From assembly GCA_964427415.1 (NCBI GenBank), contig CAYRUH010000002.1, forward strand, positions 1 through 64,000: DNA of 64,000 nucleotides, in the 5' to 3' direction. This DNA is from Lentisalinibacter sp964427415 (GTDB lineage Bacteria; Pseudomonadota; Gammaproteobacteria; Steroidobacterales; Woeseiaceae). The position numbers and the translations under genes are program-made. Below the pieces are notes generated by a model. It made no database searches and was not told the DNA's origin. It worked only from the letters and a program-made list of their open reading frames with translations. Of this stretch, positions 9,085 through 17,685 are shown one piece after another; the first letter of the stretch is position 1, and each line of letters begins with the position of its first letter.

Positions 9085-10089
9085 CTAGCAGATGCGCGGC
9101 AGGGGATCGTCTTCCAGTTCTTCCAGATAGCGTTCACCGCCCAGCTCGGTCTCCAGTACCACGCGCCTGGCGGCGTCGGTGACGTGGCCGATGCGCGCGG
9201 CCATGTCGCCGCCGGGCAGTTTTCTGAGCGCCGCCACCGCCTCGTCCGCCTGCGCCGGATCCACCACGGCGACGACACGACCCTCGCAGGCCAGGTAATA
9301 GGGGTCGTAGCCCAGCATCTCGCACACCGCCTGCACCGGCTCACGCACGGGGACGTCGGGCGCCATGAGGCGGACACCGAGTCCGGTGATGGATGCAATC
9401 TCGTGTGTGACGGTCGCCAGACCGCCGCGGGTAGGGTCGCGCATGAAGCGCAGCCCTTCGAACTCCAGCAGCCGCGCGCACAGGGGCGCGATGCTGGCGG
9501 CGTCGGACTTGAGATCCCCGCGCAGGCCGAAATCCTCCCGCGCGAGCATCACCGCCGTACCGTGATCGCCGATGGGGCCGCTGACGATAAGCGCGTCGCC
9601 GGCCCGGATATTGTCGAAGGACGGTTTCACGCCCGGCAGACGCAGGCCGACGCCGGTGGTGGCCAGATACAGCCCGCCGCCCTCGCCGCGGCGCAGCACC
9701 TTGGTATCGCCGGCGGCGACCCGCACGCCGGCCTCCGCCGCAGCCCGCGCCAGACTGGCGATGATCCGGTCGAGCACCGCGATCTCGAGGCCCTCTTCGA
9801 TGAAGGCGTTCAGGCTCAGGTAGCAGGGGCGGGCGCCGGCCACGGCGAGATCGTTGCAGGTGCCGTGCACCGCCAGCGCGCCGATATCCCCGCCGGGGAA
9901 TTCCAGCGGCTGCACGGTGAAACCGTCGGTGGTGAACAGCACCTCGCCCTCGTCGAGCTTCAGCGGCACGGCGTCGGCGCGCACGTCCAGGTCCTCGTTG
10001 GCGAGATGCCGCGCGAAGATCTCGTCGATGAGTTCGCGCATGAAGCGTCCGCCGTTGCCGTGGGCGAGACTGATGCGATCGTCTTCCAT
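9085..10089 (-). CDS. hypE: Hydrogenase maturation protein HypE (thiocarboxamide dehydratase)
   Basis: A 334-residue HypE. It dehydrates the carbamoyl group carried on its C-terminal cysteine to a thiocyanate, the cyanide donor for the Fe of [NiFe]-hydrogenase. The N-terminal ISLAHGNGGRFMRELI, the PurM-type ATP-binding core (GDTKVLRRGEGGG, ALIVSGPIGDHGTAVM) and the exact terminal PRIC with the acceptor cysteine as last residue are all present. The start was set at the ATG preceded by GGGAGAAT and directly yielding MEDDRISLAHGNGG; the longer open frame upstream overlaps the hypF end. It lies 28 bases downstream of hypF. Confidence 0.97.
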   Translation of the reverse strand: MEDDRISLAHGNGGRFMRELIDEIFARHLANEDLDVRADAVPLKLDEGEVLFTTDGFTVQPLEFPGGDIGALAVHGTCNDLAVAGARPCYLSLNAFIEEGLEIAVLDRIIASLARAAAEAGVRVAAGDTKVLRRGEGGGLYLATTGVGLRLPGVKPSFDNIRAGDALIVSGPIGDHGTAVMLAREDFGLRGDLKSDAASIAPLCARLLEFEGLRFMRDPTRGGLATVTHEIASITGLGVRLMAPDVPVREPVQAVCEMLGYDPYYLACEGRVVAVVDPAQADEAVAALRKLPGGDMAARIGHVTDAARRVVLETELGGERYLEELEDDPLPRIC

Positions 10090-10117
10090 TATTCTCCCAT
10101 CGGGCTGGTGCCCGTGA

Positions 10118-12451
10118 TTATCGCTTGCCTCCGGTCGCGGACCGGGCGGCGTACTCCGCGGCCTGACCGAAGGAGATGGCCGCATCGTTCGCCGGCAGCG
10201 CCGTGCCCATGTTGGCGGTGTGGCCCGCGTCCGCGAGGCGCTCCAGCACGGTATCGGCGAGGACCCGGTTCTGGAACACGCCGCCGGTGAGGCCGATGCG
10301 GTCGAAGCCCTCCCGCTCCGCGATCATACCTGCCTGGACGGCCAGCGCCGCGGCCATCGAGGCGTGCAAGTCGGCCGCGCGTTCGGTAGCGGGACGGTCC
10401 GAGTCGCAGAGCATCGGCAGCAGGGGCGCCCAGTCGGTGCGCAGGACGCCGGCCTCGTCCGCGATCAGGGGTAGCTCCAGGGCGCTGCCCGGGCGGGCAG
10501 CGCCGGCGGCGATGGACTCCAGTATCATCGGCCCCTGGGCCTCGAAACTTGCAGCGCCGATGCCGCAGACCATGGCGGCGGCGCCGTCGAAGAGCCGGCC
10601 CACCGCGCTCGAGACGGGGCAGTTCAGGCCCTGTTTCCAGGCGATGCGGGCGAGATCCATGTGCTCCGGTCCGTCGGTGTAGTCGAGGCCGCAGGCCCAG
10701 TGCATGGCGGCGGCGCTGCGCCAGGGTTCGCGTCCCGCCTTGTCGCCGCCGGGCAGCGCGATGGTGCGCATGCTGGCGACGCGGCGCCAGGCGCCGGGCC
10801 GGCCGATGAGCGCCTCGCCACCCCACAGGCTGCCGTCCTCGCCGTAGCCCACGCCGTCCCAGGCGAACACCAGCCAGGTCCCGTCACCGCCGCGCTCCGC
10901 CGCCACCGCCGAGGCGTGGGCATGGTGGTGCCAGACGGTCTCCACGGGCAGGCCGGAGCGCTGCGCCCAGCGGTGGGTGTCATAGCCGGGATGGGCGTCC
11001 GCCAGCACCCGGCGGGCCTCCACGCCGTACAGGGATTGCAGGTCGCCGGCCACCTGCTCGAAGACCTGCATGCTGCGCGGCGTTCCCATGTCGCCGATAT
11101 GGGGCGAGACCACCACCCGGTCGTCCCAGGCCAGCGCCAGGGTATTCTTCATGTGGCCGCCGACAGCCAGCACCGGCTCCGGCTGGCGCCAGGGCAGGGT
11201 GAGCTCCCGCGGCGCGCAGCCGCGGCCGATGCGGATCGGCCGCACGCGCCCGCCCACGCGGCGGAAGACCGGGTCGTCGGCGGGCCGGACGATGGGCCGG
11301 TCGTGGTGCAGGAAGGCATCTGCGATGCGGGCGAGCCGTTGTTCCGCCTCGTCCGGGTTGGTCAGCACGGGCTCGCCGCTGACGTTGCCGGAGGTGGCAA
11401 CCAGTGGCGCGCCGAAGTCCCCGGTGAGCAACTGATGCAGGGGGCTGTAGGGCAGGAAGACGCCGAGTTCGCCCAGTCCGGGCGCCAGATTGTCCGCCAG
11501 CGGGCAGTCGGGACGGCGCGCGGCGAGCACGATGGGCCGCACGGGGCCCAGTAGTTCGGCGGCTTCCTCCGCGCCCAGTTCCACCGAGCGGCGCACTGCA
11601 TCGAGCCCGTCATCGCCGGCCAGCGGGAACATCACCGCCAGCGGCTTGTGCGGCCGGGGCTTGCGCTCGCGCAGCCGCGCCACCGCGCCAGCGTCGCCGG
11701 CGGTGCACATCAGGTGATAACCGCCGATGCCCTTCACCGCGAGAATCTCGCCGGCGCGCAGGCGATCGACGGCGGCGGTGATGGCGTCCTCGCGCGCCGC
11801 CAGTGTCTTGTCACCGGCCCGCAGCGTCACCGAGGGGCCGCAGACCGGGCAGGCGACGGGTTCGGCGTGGAAGCGGCGGTTCGTCGGATCCAGGTATTCC
11901 CGTTCGCAGTCCGGGCACAGCGGAAACGCCGCCATGCTGGTATTCGGCCGGTCGTAGGGCAGGGTCTCAATGAGCGTGTAGCGCGGCCCGCACTGGGTGC
12001 AGTTGATGAACGGATAGCGGTGTCGCCGGTCGCCGGGTTCGGCCATTTCCCGCCGGCAGTCCTCGCACATGAAGTAGTCCGGCGGGACGAAGATGCGCGG
12101 AGATTCAGAGACAGCGCTCGCAAGGATGCGGAAGCCGTCGAAGTCGCCTTCGTCCACGGCCTCGTCGGCGGTGAGCTCCGGCCGGGAGAGTGGCGGGGCA
12201 TGAGCCATCAGCGCGTCGCGGAAGCGGGCGACCGCATCGGGGACGCCCTGCGCCATGAGCTCCACTTCGCCCAGCTGATTGCGCACCCAGCCGGCGATGC
12301 CGTGTTCATGGGCGAGTCGGAAGACGAACGGCCGGAAGCCCACGCCCTGGACGTGGCCCGTGAGGCAGATCCGGCGCGTCTCGCGGGCGGCGGCGGACGC
12401 CGCCCGCTCAGCCGGCGGCAGTGCCGGCTTTGTTGCGGCCTTCCCAGACAT
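10118..12451 (-). CDS. hypF: Carbamoyltransferase HypF
   Basis: A 777-residue HypF, which converts carbamoyl phosphate and ATP to a carbamoyl-adenylate and transfers it to HypE. Domains in order: acylphosphatase-like (ICLTGHVQGVGFRPFVF, about 30-115), two zinc-finger pairs (CEDCRREM, CTQCGPR, CPDCEREY, CPVCGP, about 125-210), YrdC/Sua5-like (KGIGGYHLMCTAGD, about 215-400) and a Kae1-like carbamoyltransferase (VWHHHAHASAVAAE in the last third). The chosen ATG overlaps the 3' end of hypD by 44 bases, which is unusually long. There is no strong ribosome site and a start slightly downstream is possible. Confidence 0.95.
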   Translation of the reverse strand: MSGKAATKPALPPAERAASAAARETRRICLTGHVQGVGFRPFVFRLAHEHGIAGWVRNQLGEVELMAQGVPDAVARFRDALMAHAPPLSRPELTADEAVDEGDFDGFRILASAVSESPRIFVPPDYFMCEDCRREMAEPGDRRHRYPFINCTQCGPRYTLIETLPYDRPNTSMAAFPLCPDCEREYLDPTNRRFHAEPVACPVCGPSVTLRAGDKTLAAREDAITAAVDRLRAGEILAVKGIGGYHLMCTAGDAGAVARLRERKPRPHKPLAVMFPLAGDDGLDAVRRSVELGAEEAAELLGPVRPIVLAARRPDCPLADNLAPGLGELGVFLPYSPLHQLLTGDFGAPLVATSGNVSGEPVLTNPDEAEQRLARIADAFLHHDRPIVRPADDPVFRRVGGRVRPIRIGRGCAPRELTLPWRQPEPVLAVGGHMKNTLALAWDDRVVVSPHIGDMGTPRSMQVFEQVAGDLQSLYGVEARRVLADAHPGYDTHRWAQRSGLPVETVWHHHAHASAVAAERGGDGTWLVFAWDGVGYGEDGSLWGGEALIGRPGAWRRVASMRTIALPGGDKAGREPWRSAAAMHWACGLDYTDGPEHMDLARIAWKQGLNCPVSSAVGRLFDGAAAMVCGIGAASFEAQGPMILESIAAGAARPGSALELPLIADEAGVLRTDWAPLLPMLCDSDRPATERAADLHASMAAALAVQAGMIAEREGFDRIGLTGGVFQNRVLADTVLERLADAGHTANMGTALPANDAAISFGQAAEYAARSATGGKR

Positions 12452-13538
12452 TCTCGCGCATGCCGGCGGACCACCAGATGCGGCACGCACCCTCGTCGGA
12501 GACCATGCATGGCCCGATGGGTTTGCGCGGTGTGCAGGCGGCGCCGAACAGTCTGCACTCGTTGGGATAGATCTTGCCGAGCACCACCTTGGCGCAGTCG
12601 CAGCCGGGCGGCATCTCGCCCACCCGCTTGCGCGATTCGTCCGCGTAGGAGGGGAACTGCCGGCGCGCGTCGCAGTGCGCGTACTCCGGGCGCAGGCCAT
12701 AGCCCGATTTCGGTATCACGCCGATGCCTCGCCAGGTGGCATCCTGCACCTGCATGACCCGGTCCAGGCACTCGCGGGCGACCGCATTCCCGCCCGGGCG
12801 CACGACCTCGGGGTAGCAGTTGTCGAGGAAGCGCTTGTCCTCGATGAGCTGGCGCAGCACCGAGTACATGGCGGCCAGCAGGGTGTCGGCGCGGAAGCCG
12901 GCGACCGCCGCCGGGATGCCGTGTTGCTCCGGCACGAAGGCCCATTCCTCCGGGCCCATCACCGTGGAGACGTGGCCGGGCGCGATCAGGGCGTCGAAGC
13001 CGGGCTCGCCGGACTCCAGCAGCATGGCCACCGCAGGCCACGTGAGCCGGCCGGAGAGCAATACGCTCAGGTTATCCGGCGCGCCCTCGGCGAGCATGGC
13101 GGCCACCGGCGCGGTGGTGGTCTCGAAGCCGGCGGCGAAGAACACCACCTGGCGGCCCGGGTTGTCCCGCGCGACGCCGGCCGCTTCGGTGGGGCTGGCG
13201 ACCGGGCGGATGTCCGCTCCCGCGGCCTTGGCCTGTTCCAGCGAGCGCGGTTCGCGCTTCGGTGCGTTCACCGGCACCCGCAGCATGTCGCCGAAGGCCA
13301 CCAGGATCACGTCCTCGTTCAGGGCGAGCTGCATGGCCTCGTAGACATCTTCCTCGGGACAGATGCACACGGGACAGCCGGGCCCCGGGATGAGCTCGAT
13401 CCGGGACGGGATGGCTGTGCGCAGGCCCGCGCCGGTGATGGAGCGCTCGTGTCCGCCGCACACGTTCATGATGCGGACCCGGTCGGGCAGCGGCAGAGCC
13501 TTCAGCCGGTCCAGCCAGTAGCGTGCGTCGTGGGCCAT
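12408..13538 (-). CDS. hypD: Hydrogenase maturation protein HypD
   Basis: A 376-residue HypD, the iron-sulfur scaffold that with HypC assembles the Fe(CN)2CO unit of [NiFe]-hydrogenase. Visible signatures are the MNVCGGHERSI loop (about residue 24-34), the redox-active PGPGCPVCICPEED motif, and the C-terminal cysteine cluster (PPGCDCAKVVLGK, CRLFGAACTPRKP, PCMVSDEGAC) that holds the [4Fe-4S] cluster. The length is normal for the family. It follows hypB after 38 bases and its end overlaps hypF. Confidence 0.97.
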   Translation of the reverse strand: MAHDARYWLDRLKALPLPDRVRIMNVCGGHERSITGAGLRTAIPSRIELIPGPGCPVCICPEEDVYEAMQLALNEDVILVAFGDMLRVPVNAPKREPRSLEQAKAAGADIRPVASPTEAAGVARDNPGRQVVFFAAGFETTTAPVAAMLAEGAPDNLSVLLSGRLTWPAVAMLLESGEPGFDALIAPGHVSTVMGPEEWAFVPEQHGIPAAVAGFRADTLLAAMYSVLRQLIEDKRFLDNCYPEVVRPGGNAVARECLDRVMQVQDATWRGIGVIPKSGYGLRPEYAHCDARRQFPSYADESRKRVGEMPPGCDCAKVVLGKIYPNECRLFGAACTPRKPIGPCMVSDEGACRIWWSAGMRENVWEGRNKAGTAAG

Positions 13539-13576
13539 GTCGCTATCCCCCTGCTTGTTGCGTTTCCGGGAAAGAG

Positions 13577-14410
13577 TTATCGGGCCGCAGCCCCGGCGTC
13601 CGCGTGCAGATGGGCGCCCTCAGGCTGCACCGCCGGACGCGCCGACTCGCCCCGTGCCACCCGTTCTGCCTGGGCGCTGCGCTCGGCGCGGAGCCACTCC
13701 AGCCACTCGTCCATCCCCTCGCCGCTCTTCGCGGAGACCACCTGCATGACGGCCGGCGTGGCGAGGTTCCGCACGCAGGCCCGGGCCCGCTCCGGGTCGA
13801 AGTCGTCCAGCACCGGCAGCAAGTCGCTCTTGGTGAGCAGGATGCGATCGGCCGCGCGGAACATCACCGGGTACTTGGCCGGCTTGTCGTCGCCCTCGGG
13901 CACCGACAGCAGCGTGATGTTCCGGTGCTGGCCGAGGTCGAAGCTGGCGGGGCACACCAGGTTGCCGACATTCTCGATAAAGACGACGTCGAGCTCGTCC
14001 AGCGACAGGCCGTGCACGGCGTCATGCACCATGTGCGCGTCCAGGTGGCAGGCGGTACCCGTGGCGATCTGGATGGCGGGCACGCCATGGCGGCGGATTC
14101 GCTCGGCGTCATTCTCGGTCTCGAGGTCACCCTCAATGACACCGATGCGAAGCTCCCCGGCCAGCGCCTGGATGGTCGCCTCCAGCAGCGCGGTTTTGCC
14201 GGCGCCCGGCGAGGACATCAGGTTGACCGCCAGCACGCTGTGGCCGTCGAAATGCTCCCGGTTATGGGCCGCCTGGTGGTCGTTTTCGCTCAGCAATCCC
14301 CTCAGCACGTCTACGGACTCGGCGCCGCTCGCCGTACGCTCGAACTTGCCGCCGGGACGGATGAGGTGCTGATTGCCGGCCGTGATGTTGCAGCCGCAGG
14401 TGTCACACAT
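13577..14410 (-). CDS. hypB: Hydrogenase nickel incorporation GTPase HypB
   Basis: A 277-residue HypB, a SIMIBI-class GTPase that with HypA delivers nickel to the hydrogenase large subunit. The N-terminal CDTCGC high-affinity nickel motif is complete (Cys2, Cys5, Cys7). The P-loop reads SSPGAGKT, and the G-domain metal site is CHLDAHMVHD. The histidine-rich nickel-storage stretch seen in some HypB proteins is absent at the N-terminus; the C-terminal tail (EGAHLHADAGAAAR) has only two histidines. The start overlaps the hypA stop by 8 bases, indicating translational coupling. Confidence 0.97.
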   Translation of the reverse strand: MCDTCGCNITAGNQHLIRPGGKFERTASGAESVDVLRGLLSENDHQAAHNREHFDGHSVLAVNLMSSPGAGKTALLEATIQALAGELRIGVIEGDLETENDAERIRRHGVPAIQIATGTACHLDAHMVHDAVHGLSLDELDVVFIENVGNLVCPASFDLGQHRNITLLSVPEGDDKPAKYPVMFRAADRILLTKSDLLPVLDDFDPERARACVRNLATPAVMQVVSAKSGEGMDEWLEWLRAERSAQAERVARGESARPAVQPEGAHLHADAGAAAR

Positions 14411-14801
14411 GTCTGGAGTCCTCCGTGGTGGCGCCGGTGTCGCACTGTTGGACGCCGTTGCGTTCGAGTTCGAGGCGGATCAGCAGCATCTCGTCGCCGC
14501 TCACCAGCCGGGTGCGCCAGTCGCCGCATTCGCCGCACAAGAGCCGATTTGCCTTCGCCGCCGACTCGGCGCCGCAGACCGAGCATTCTACCCGGATATC
14601 TGCGGCTTCGATGAGCAGCTCCGCCTCCTCGGCGATGGTGGCGCCGGCGGCCAGAGGCCAGGCTCGGCGCAGCAGTTCGGGCTCGACGCCCGAGAGCGGG
14701 CCGATGGCGAGGTGTATGGCGGTTACGCGGGCCGCGGATTCACGCCGGGCGATGGTCTCGACCTGCCCGATGAGCGCCTGGCAGACGGACAGCTCATGCA
14801 T
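14403..14801 (-). CDS. hypA: Hydrogenase nickel incorporation protein HypA
   Basis: A 132-residue HypA, the nickel chaperone that partners with HypB. It starts MHELSVC, which supplies the N-terminal Met-His-Glu nickel ligands (His2), and has a complete structural zinc site made of Cys73-x2-Cys76 and Cys89-x2-Cys92. The ATG was chosen because the family always begins MHE; the open frame upstream overlaps hypC in another frame and is not protein-like. It overlaps hypC by 8 bases and hypB by 8 bases. Confidence 0.96.
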   Translation of the reverse strand: MHELSVCQALIGQVETIARRESAARVTAIHLAIGPLSGVEPELLRRAWPLAAGATIAEEAELLIEAADIRVECSVCGAESAAKANRLLCGECGDWRTRLVSGDEMLLIRLELERNGVQQCDTGATTEDSRHV

Positions 14802-15024
14802 CGGCTGCCGCGAGGACCTGGTCGAAGAGCTCCCAACTGGAAGCCGCCTCTTCTTCCGTGACTTTCTGGATGGCGTAACCCACGTGCACGAGAACGTAAT
14901 CGCCGGGCTCGACGCTCTCGTCCCGGAGCATGAACAGGCTGACCTCGCGCTCGACGCCCTTCGCCTCGCAGCGAGCGCTGAACTCGTCCATCGCCTTGAT
15001 CTGCATCGGGACTGCGAGACACAT
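14794..15024 (-). CDS. hypC: HypC/HybG-type hydrogenase assembly chaperone
   Basis: A 76-residue HypC, first gene of the hypCABDFE(-fhs) operon. It begins MCLAVPMQI; the invariant Cys2 binds the Fe(CN)2CO unit together with HypD and then the hydrogenase large-subunit precursor. The central GDYVLVHVGYAIQKV is the family signature. A GAGGGGG ribosome site is well spaced before the ATG. The promoter should lie in the 323-base gap to the divergent prenyltransferase gene. Confidence 0.96.
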   Translation of the reverse strand: MCLAVPMQIKAMDEFSARCEAKGVEREVSLFMLRDESVEPGDYVLVHVGYAIQKVTEEEAASSWELFDQVLAAADA

Positions 15025-15347
15025 GCGTAAATCCCCCTCGCGCGGTACTGGACCATCAATGACGCAACACTGCGCCGATTGCCGAGGATAACGACCCTGA
15101 GCGTCGCTAACCGTAAGTAATTACGCCTATTCTCATACGCCCAGCGGTCGGTAAGTTAGGCGGCGGAGGGGTAAATCCGTGGTTTTAATCCGTGGTTACA
15201 GGCTGCCGGTGGGGTGATGCCGGATCGGTACGTACGCAGAATCCATTACACTGTGCTGCGCGCCGCCGGGCGGCAGGCTCGGTGGCCCGTTTTTGCGGAG
15301 GACCGGACGATGGACATGGGCAGGATGTGGTTTTCGGGGGTATGGCG
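15025..15347. other. Divergent intergenic region between hypC and the prenyltransferase gene
   Basis: This 323-base gap must contain the promoters for the hyp-fhs operon (minus) and for the prenyltransferase-nqr operon (plus). I see no gene in it. An 11-nt direct repeat, aatccgtggtt, occurs at 15174-15184 and 15187-15197; its meaning is unknown. No convincing FNR box (TTGATnnnnATCAA) or sigma-54 site was found by eye, although an ATTGATGG half-site-like string occurs on the minus strand near 15050. Confidence 0.4.
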
Positions 15348-16319
15348 ATGAGCGCGGACAAGACGGCGGTGATGGAGCCGCGCGCCGGTGATTTCGGCGA
15401 CAGCCGGCTGAAACGCCTGTTCCATGCGACCCGCCCGAAGTTCTTCCCGGCGTCGGTCCTGCCGGTGCTCGCGGGCACGGGCTGGGGCGCCGTGCAGGCC
15501 GACGGCATCGATGTCGTCGTGGCGCTGCTCGGTCTGGTCGCGACCATGCTGGTACACGGCGCCGGCAACGTGTTGAACGACGTCGGCGACGAGACCGGCG
15601 GTAGCGATCGGCTCAATACCAGTCGAATCTATCCTTACACGGGCGGCTCGCGCTTCATCCAGAACCGGATCATGTCCACGGGCGAGATGGCCCGCTGGGG
15701 TATCCAGTTGCTGGCGATCGCGGCGCTGATCGGCCTGGTGCTGATCTGGCTGCGCGGCATCGGTGTCCTGTGGTTCGGTCTTGCCGGCGTCGCTCTCGGC
15801 ATCGTCTATTCCCTCGGGCCGGTGCGGCTGTCCTCGATGGGCCTCGGGGAGCTGGCGATCGGCATCGCTTTCGGTGTACTGCCGGTGAGCGGTGCCGCTT
15901 GGCTGCAGACGGGGGTGATCGACCTGCCCCTGATCGTCTTCGCCCTGCCGGTCAGCGCCTGGGTGGCGGCGATCGTGCTTATCAATGAGGTGCCGGACCT
16001 CGATGCGGACGCGGCCGTGGGCAAGGCGACCCTGCCCGTGCGTCTGGGCCGTAGCTCGACGGCGGGGATCTACGTGGGCCTGCACCTGATCGCGGCGGCC
16101 TCGACCCTGTGGCTCACCGTGGCGGGTCACCTGCCGCTGCTGGCGCCCGCCGTGCCGTTCGTGCTGCTGGCGCTGTCGCTGCGGGTGGCGGGTGCGGTAC
16201 GCCGTTCCGGCTCCGACCCGGCCGGCGTGCGCGGCGCCATCGAATTCACGCTGGCGAGTCATACGATCGGTTGCCTGTGGGCGACCGTCTGTGTTTTGTT
16301 CACAATCTGGTGGTCATGA
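15348..16319 (+). CDS. UbiA-family prenyltransferase (MenA-like)
   Basis: A 323-residue polytopic membrane protein with about eight or nine hydrophobic segments. It carries both aspartate-rich Mg-diphosphate motifs of UbiA prenyltransferases: NDVGDETGGSDRLN in the first half and NEVPDLDADAAVGKATLPVRLG in the second. The second motif and the following KATLPVRLG resemble 1,4-dihydroxy-2-naphthoate polyprenyltransferase (MenA) more than UbiA of ubiquinone synthesis, so menaquinone synthesis is the favoured role. The start was set at ATG 15348, 7 bases after a GGGGG ribosome site; ATG 15342 is too close to it. Only 4 bases separate its stop from nqrA, so it is the first gene of the nqr operon. 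Confidence 0.85.
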   Translation: MSADKTAVMEPRAGDFGDSRLKRLFHATRPKFFPASVLPVLAGTGWGAVQADGIDVVVALLGLVATMLVHGAGNVLNDVGDETGGSDRLNTSRIYPYTGGSRFIQNRIMSTGEMARWGIQLLAIAALIGLVLIWLRGIGVLWFGLAGVALGIVYSLGPVRLSSMGLGELAIGIAFGVLPVSGAAWLQTGVIDLPLIVFALPVSAWVAAIVLINEVPDLDADAAVGKATLPVRLGRSSTAGIYVGLHLIAAASTLWLTVAGHLPLLAPAVPFVLLALSLRVAGAVRRSGSDPAGVRGAIEFTLASHTIGCLWATVCVLFTIWWS

Positions 16320-16323
16320 TCCC

Positions 16324-17685
16324 GTGACAGAACGTCTCTCATTCCAGGTTCGCAAGGGCCTCGACATCCCCCTCGCCGGTAAGCCGGAACAGGTGATCGA
16401 CACCGCCCGCGCCGTCGGCAGCGTCGCGCTGCTCGGGCTCGACTACATCGGTCTCAAACCGCGCATGGAGGTAGAGCCCGGCGACCGGGTGCGGCTCGGC
16501 GACCCGCTGTTCAGCGACAAACAGACGCCCGGCGTGACCTACACGGCACCGGGCGCCGGCGTGGTGCGGGACGTCAATCGGGGGATGCGCCGGGTCCTGC
16601 AGTCGGTGGTGATCGACCTGGACGGCGATGACGCGGTGGATTTCGGCAGCGTCGCGGGCGGCGACCTGGACGGCCTCGACGGCAAGGCGGTGGAGGAGAA
16701 ACTGCTGGCCGCCGGTCTCTGGCCCGCCTTGCGCACGCGCCCCTTCAGCAAGGTGCCGGTGCCGGGTTCCCGACCCCATGCCATCTTCGTCAAGGCGACG
16801 GATAGCCATCCGCTGGCGCCGGACGCCGAGGTCATGGTGGCGGATGCGGCGGACCGGTTTGCTGCGGGCCTGCGTCTGCTGGCGAAGCTGACCGACGGGG
16901 CCGTCTACGTCTGCACCGGGCCGGATTCCCGCATCCGGGTGCCGGACGAGAAGCCGTTCGTGCATGCCGAGTTCTCCGGGCCTCATCCCGCCGGGCTGCC
17001 GGGTACCCACATCCATTTCCTGGACCCGGTCAGCGAAAACAAGACCGTGTGGACCATCGGCTGCCAGGACGTGATCGCCGTGGCCCGCCTTTTCGCGACC
17101 GGGCGTCTGCCGACCGAGCGCATCGTCTCCATCGCCGGTCCGATGGTGCGGCGTCCGCGGCTGCTGCGCACACGCGTGGGCGCCAGCACCGAGGACCTCA
17201 TCAGCGGAGAACTGGACGACGACACCGATACGCGGGTGATCTCCGGTTCCGTGCTGAGCGGCCGGCGCGCCAGCGACTGGGGCGCGTGGATGGGGCGCTA
17301 TCACAACCAGCTGACAGCGCTGCCGGAAGGCCGTGACCGGGAATTCCTGGGTTGGGCACTGCCGGGCACGAAGAAATTCTCGGGCATCCGCGCCTACGCC
17401 GGTACCGTGCTGCACAAGTCCGGGTTCCGTCTCACCACCTCACAGAACGGCAGCCCGCGAGCCATGGTGCCCATTGGCAATTTCGAGAAGGTGATGCCGC
17501 TGGATATCCTGCCGGCGCCGCTGTTGAAGGCGCTGGTGGTGGGAGACACCGAGAGCGCACGCAAACTCGGTTGCCTGGAACTGGACGAGGACGACGTGGC
17601 GCTGCTCTCGTTCGTCTGCTCCGGCAAGTACGACTACGGCCCCGCACTGCGCGAGAACCTGACCGACATCGAGAAGAACGGCTGA
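16324..17685 (+). CDS. nqrA: Na+-translocating NADH:quinone reductase subunit A
   Basis: A 453-residue NqrA, the hydrophilic subunit of the six-subunit sodium pump. It begins with GTG (TERLSFQVRKGLDIPLAGKP), the only candidate start in frame after the prenyltransferase stop that fits the family's KKGLDLPIAG opening. Other family features are VGLLGLDYIGLKP-like (here VALLGLDYIGLKPRMEVEPGDRV), VGSHPAGLPGTHIHFLDPV-like (here PHPAGLPGTHIHFLDPV) and a conserved C-terminal LPAPLLKALVVGDTE. The stop overlaps the nqrB ATG (TGATG). Confidence 0.97.
   Translation: MTERLSFQVRKGLDIPLAGKPEQVIDTARAVGSVALLGLDYIGLKPRMEVEPGDRVRLGDPLFSDKQTPGVTYTAPGAGVVRDVNRGMRRVLQSVVIDLDGDDAVDFGSVAGGDLDGLDGKAVEEKLLAAGLWPALRTRPFSKVPVPGSRPHAIFVKATDSHPLAPDAEVMVADAADRFAAGLRLLAKLTDGAVYVCTGPDSRIRVPDEKPFVHAEFSGPHPAGLPGTHIHFLDPVSENKTVWTIGCQDVIAVARLFATGRLPTERIVSIAGPMVRRPRLLRTRVGASTEDLISGELDDDTDTRVISGSVLSGRRASDWGAWMGRYHNQLTALPEGRDREFLGWALPGTKKFSGIRAYAGTVLHKSGFRLTTSQNGSPRAMVPIGNFEKVMPLDILPAPLLKALVVGDTESARKLGCLELDEDDVALLSFVCSGKYDYGPALRENLTDIEKNG

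Noticed and set aside
12279..14372. 697-codon plus-strand frame over hypF, hypD and hypB
   Set aside because: Antisense to three well-supported hyp genes; no motif.
15174..15197. Two 11-nt direct repeats as a CRISPR or iteron
   Set aside because: Only two copies, 13 bases apart; too few for an array or origin.
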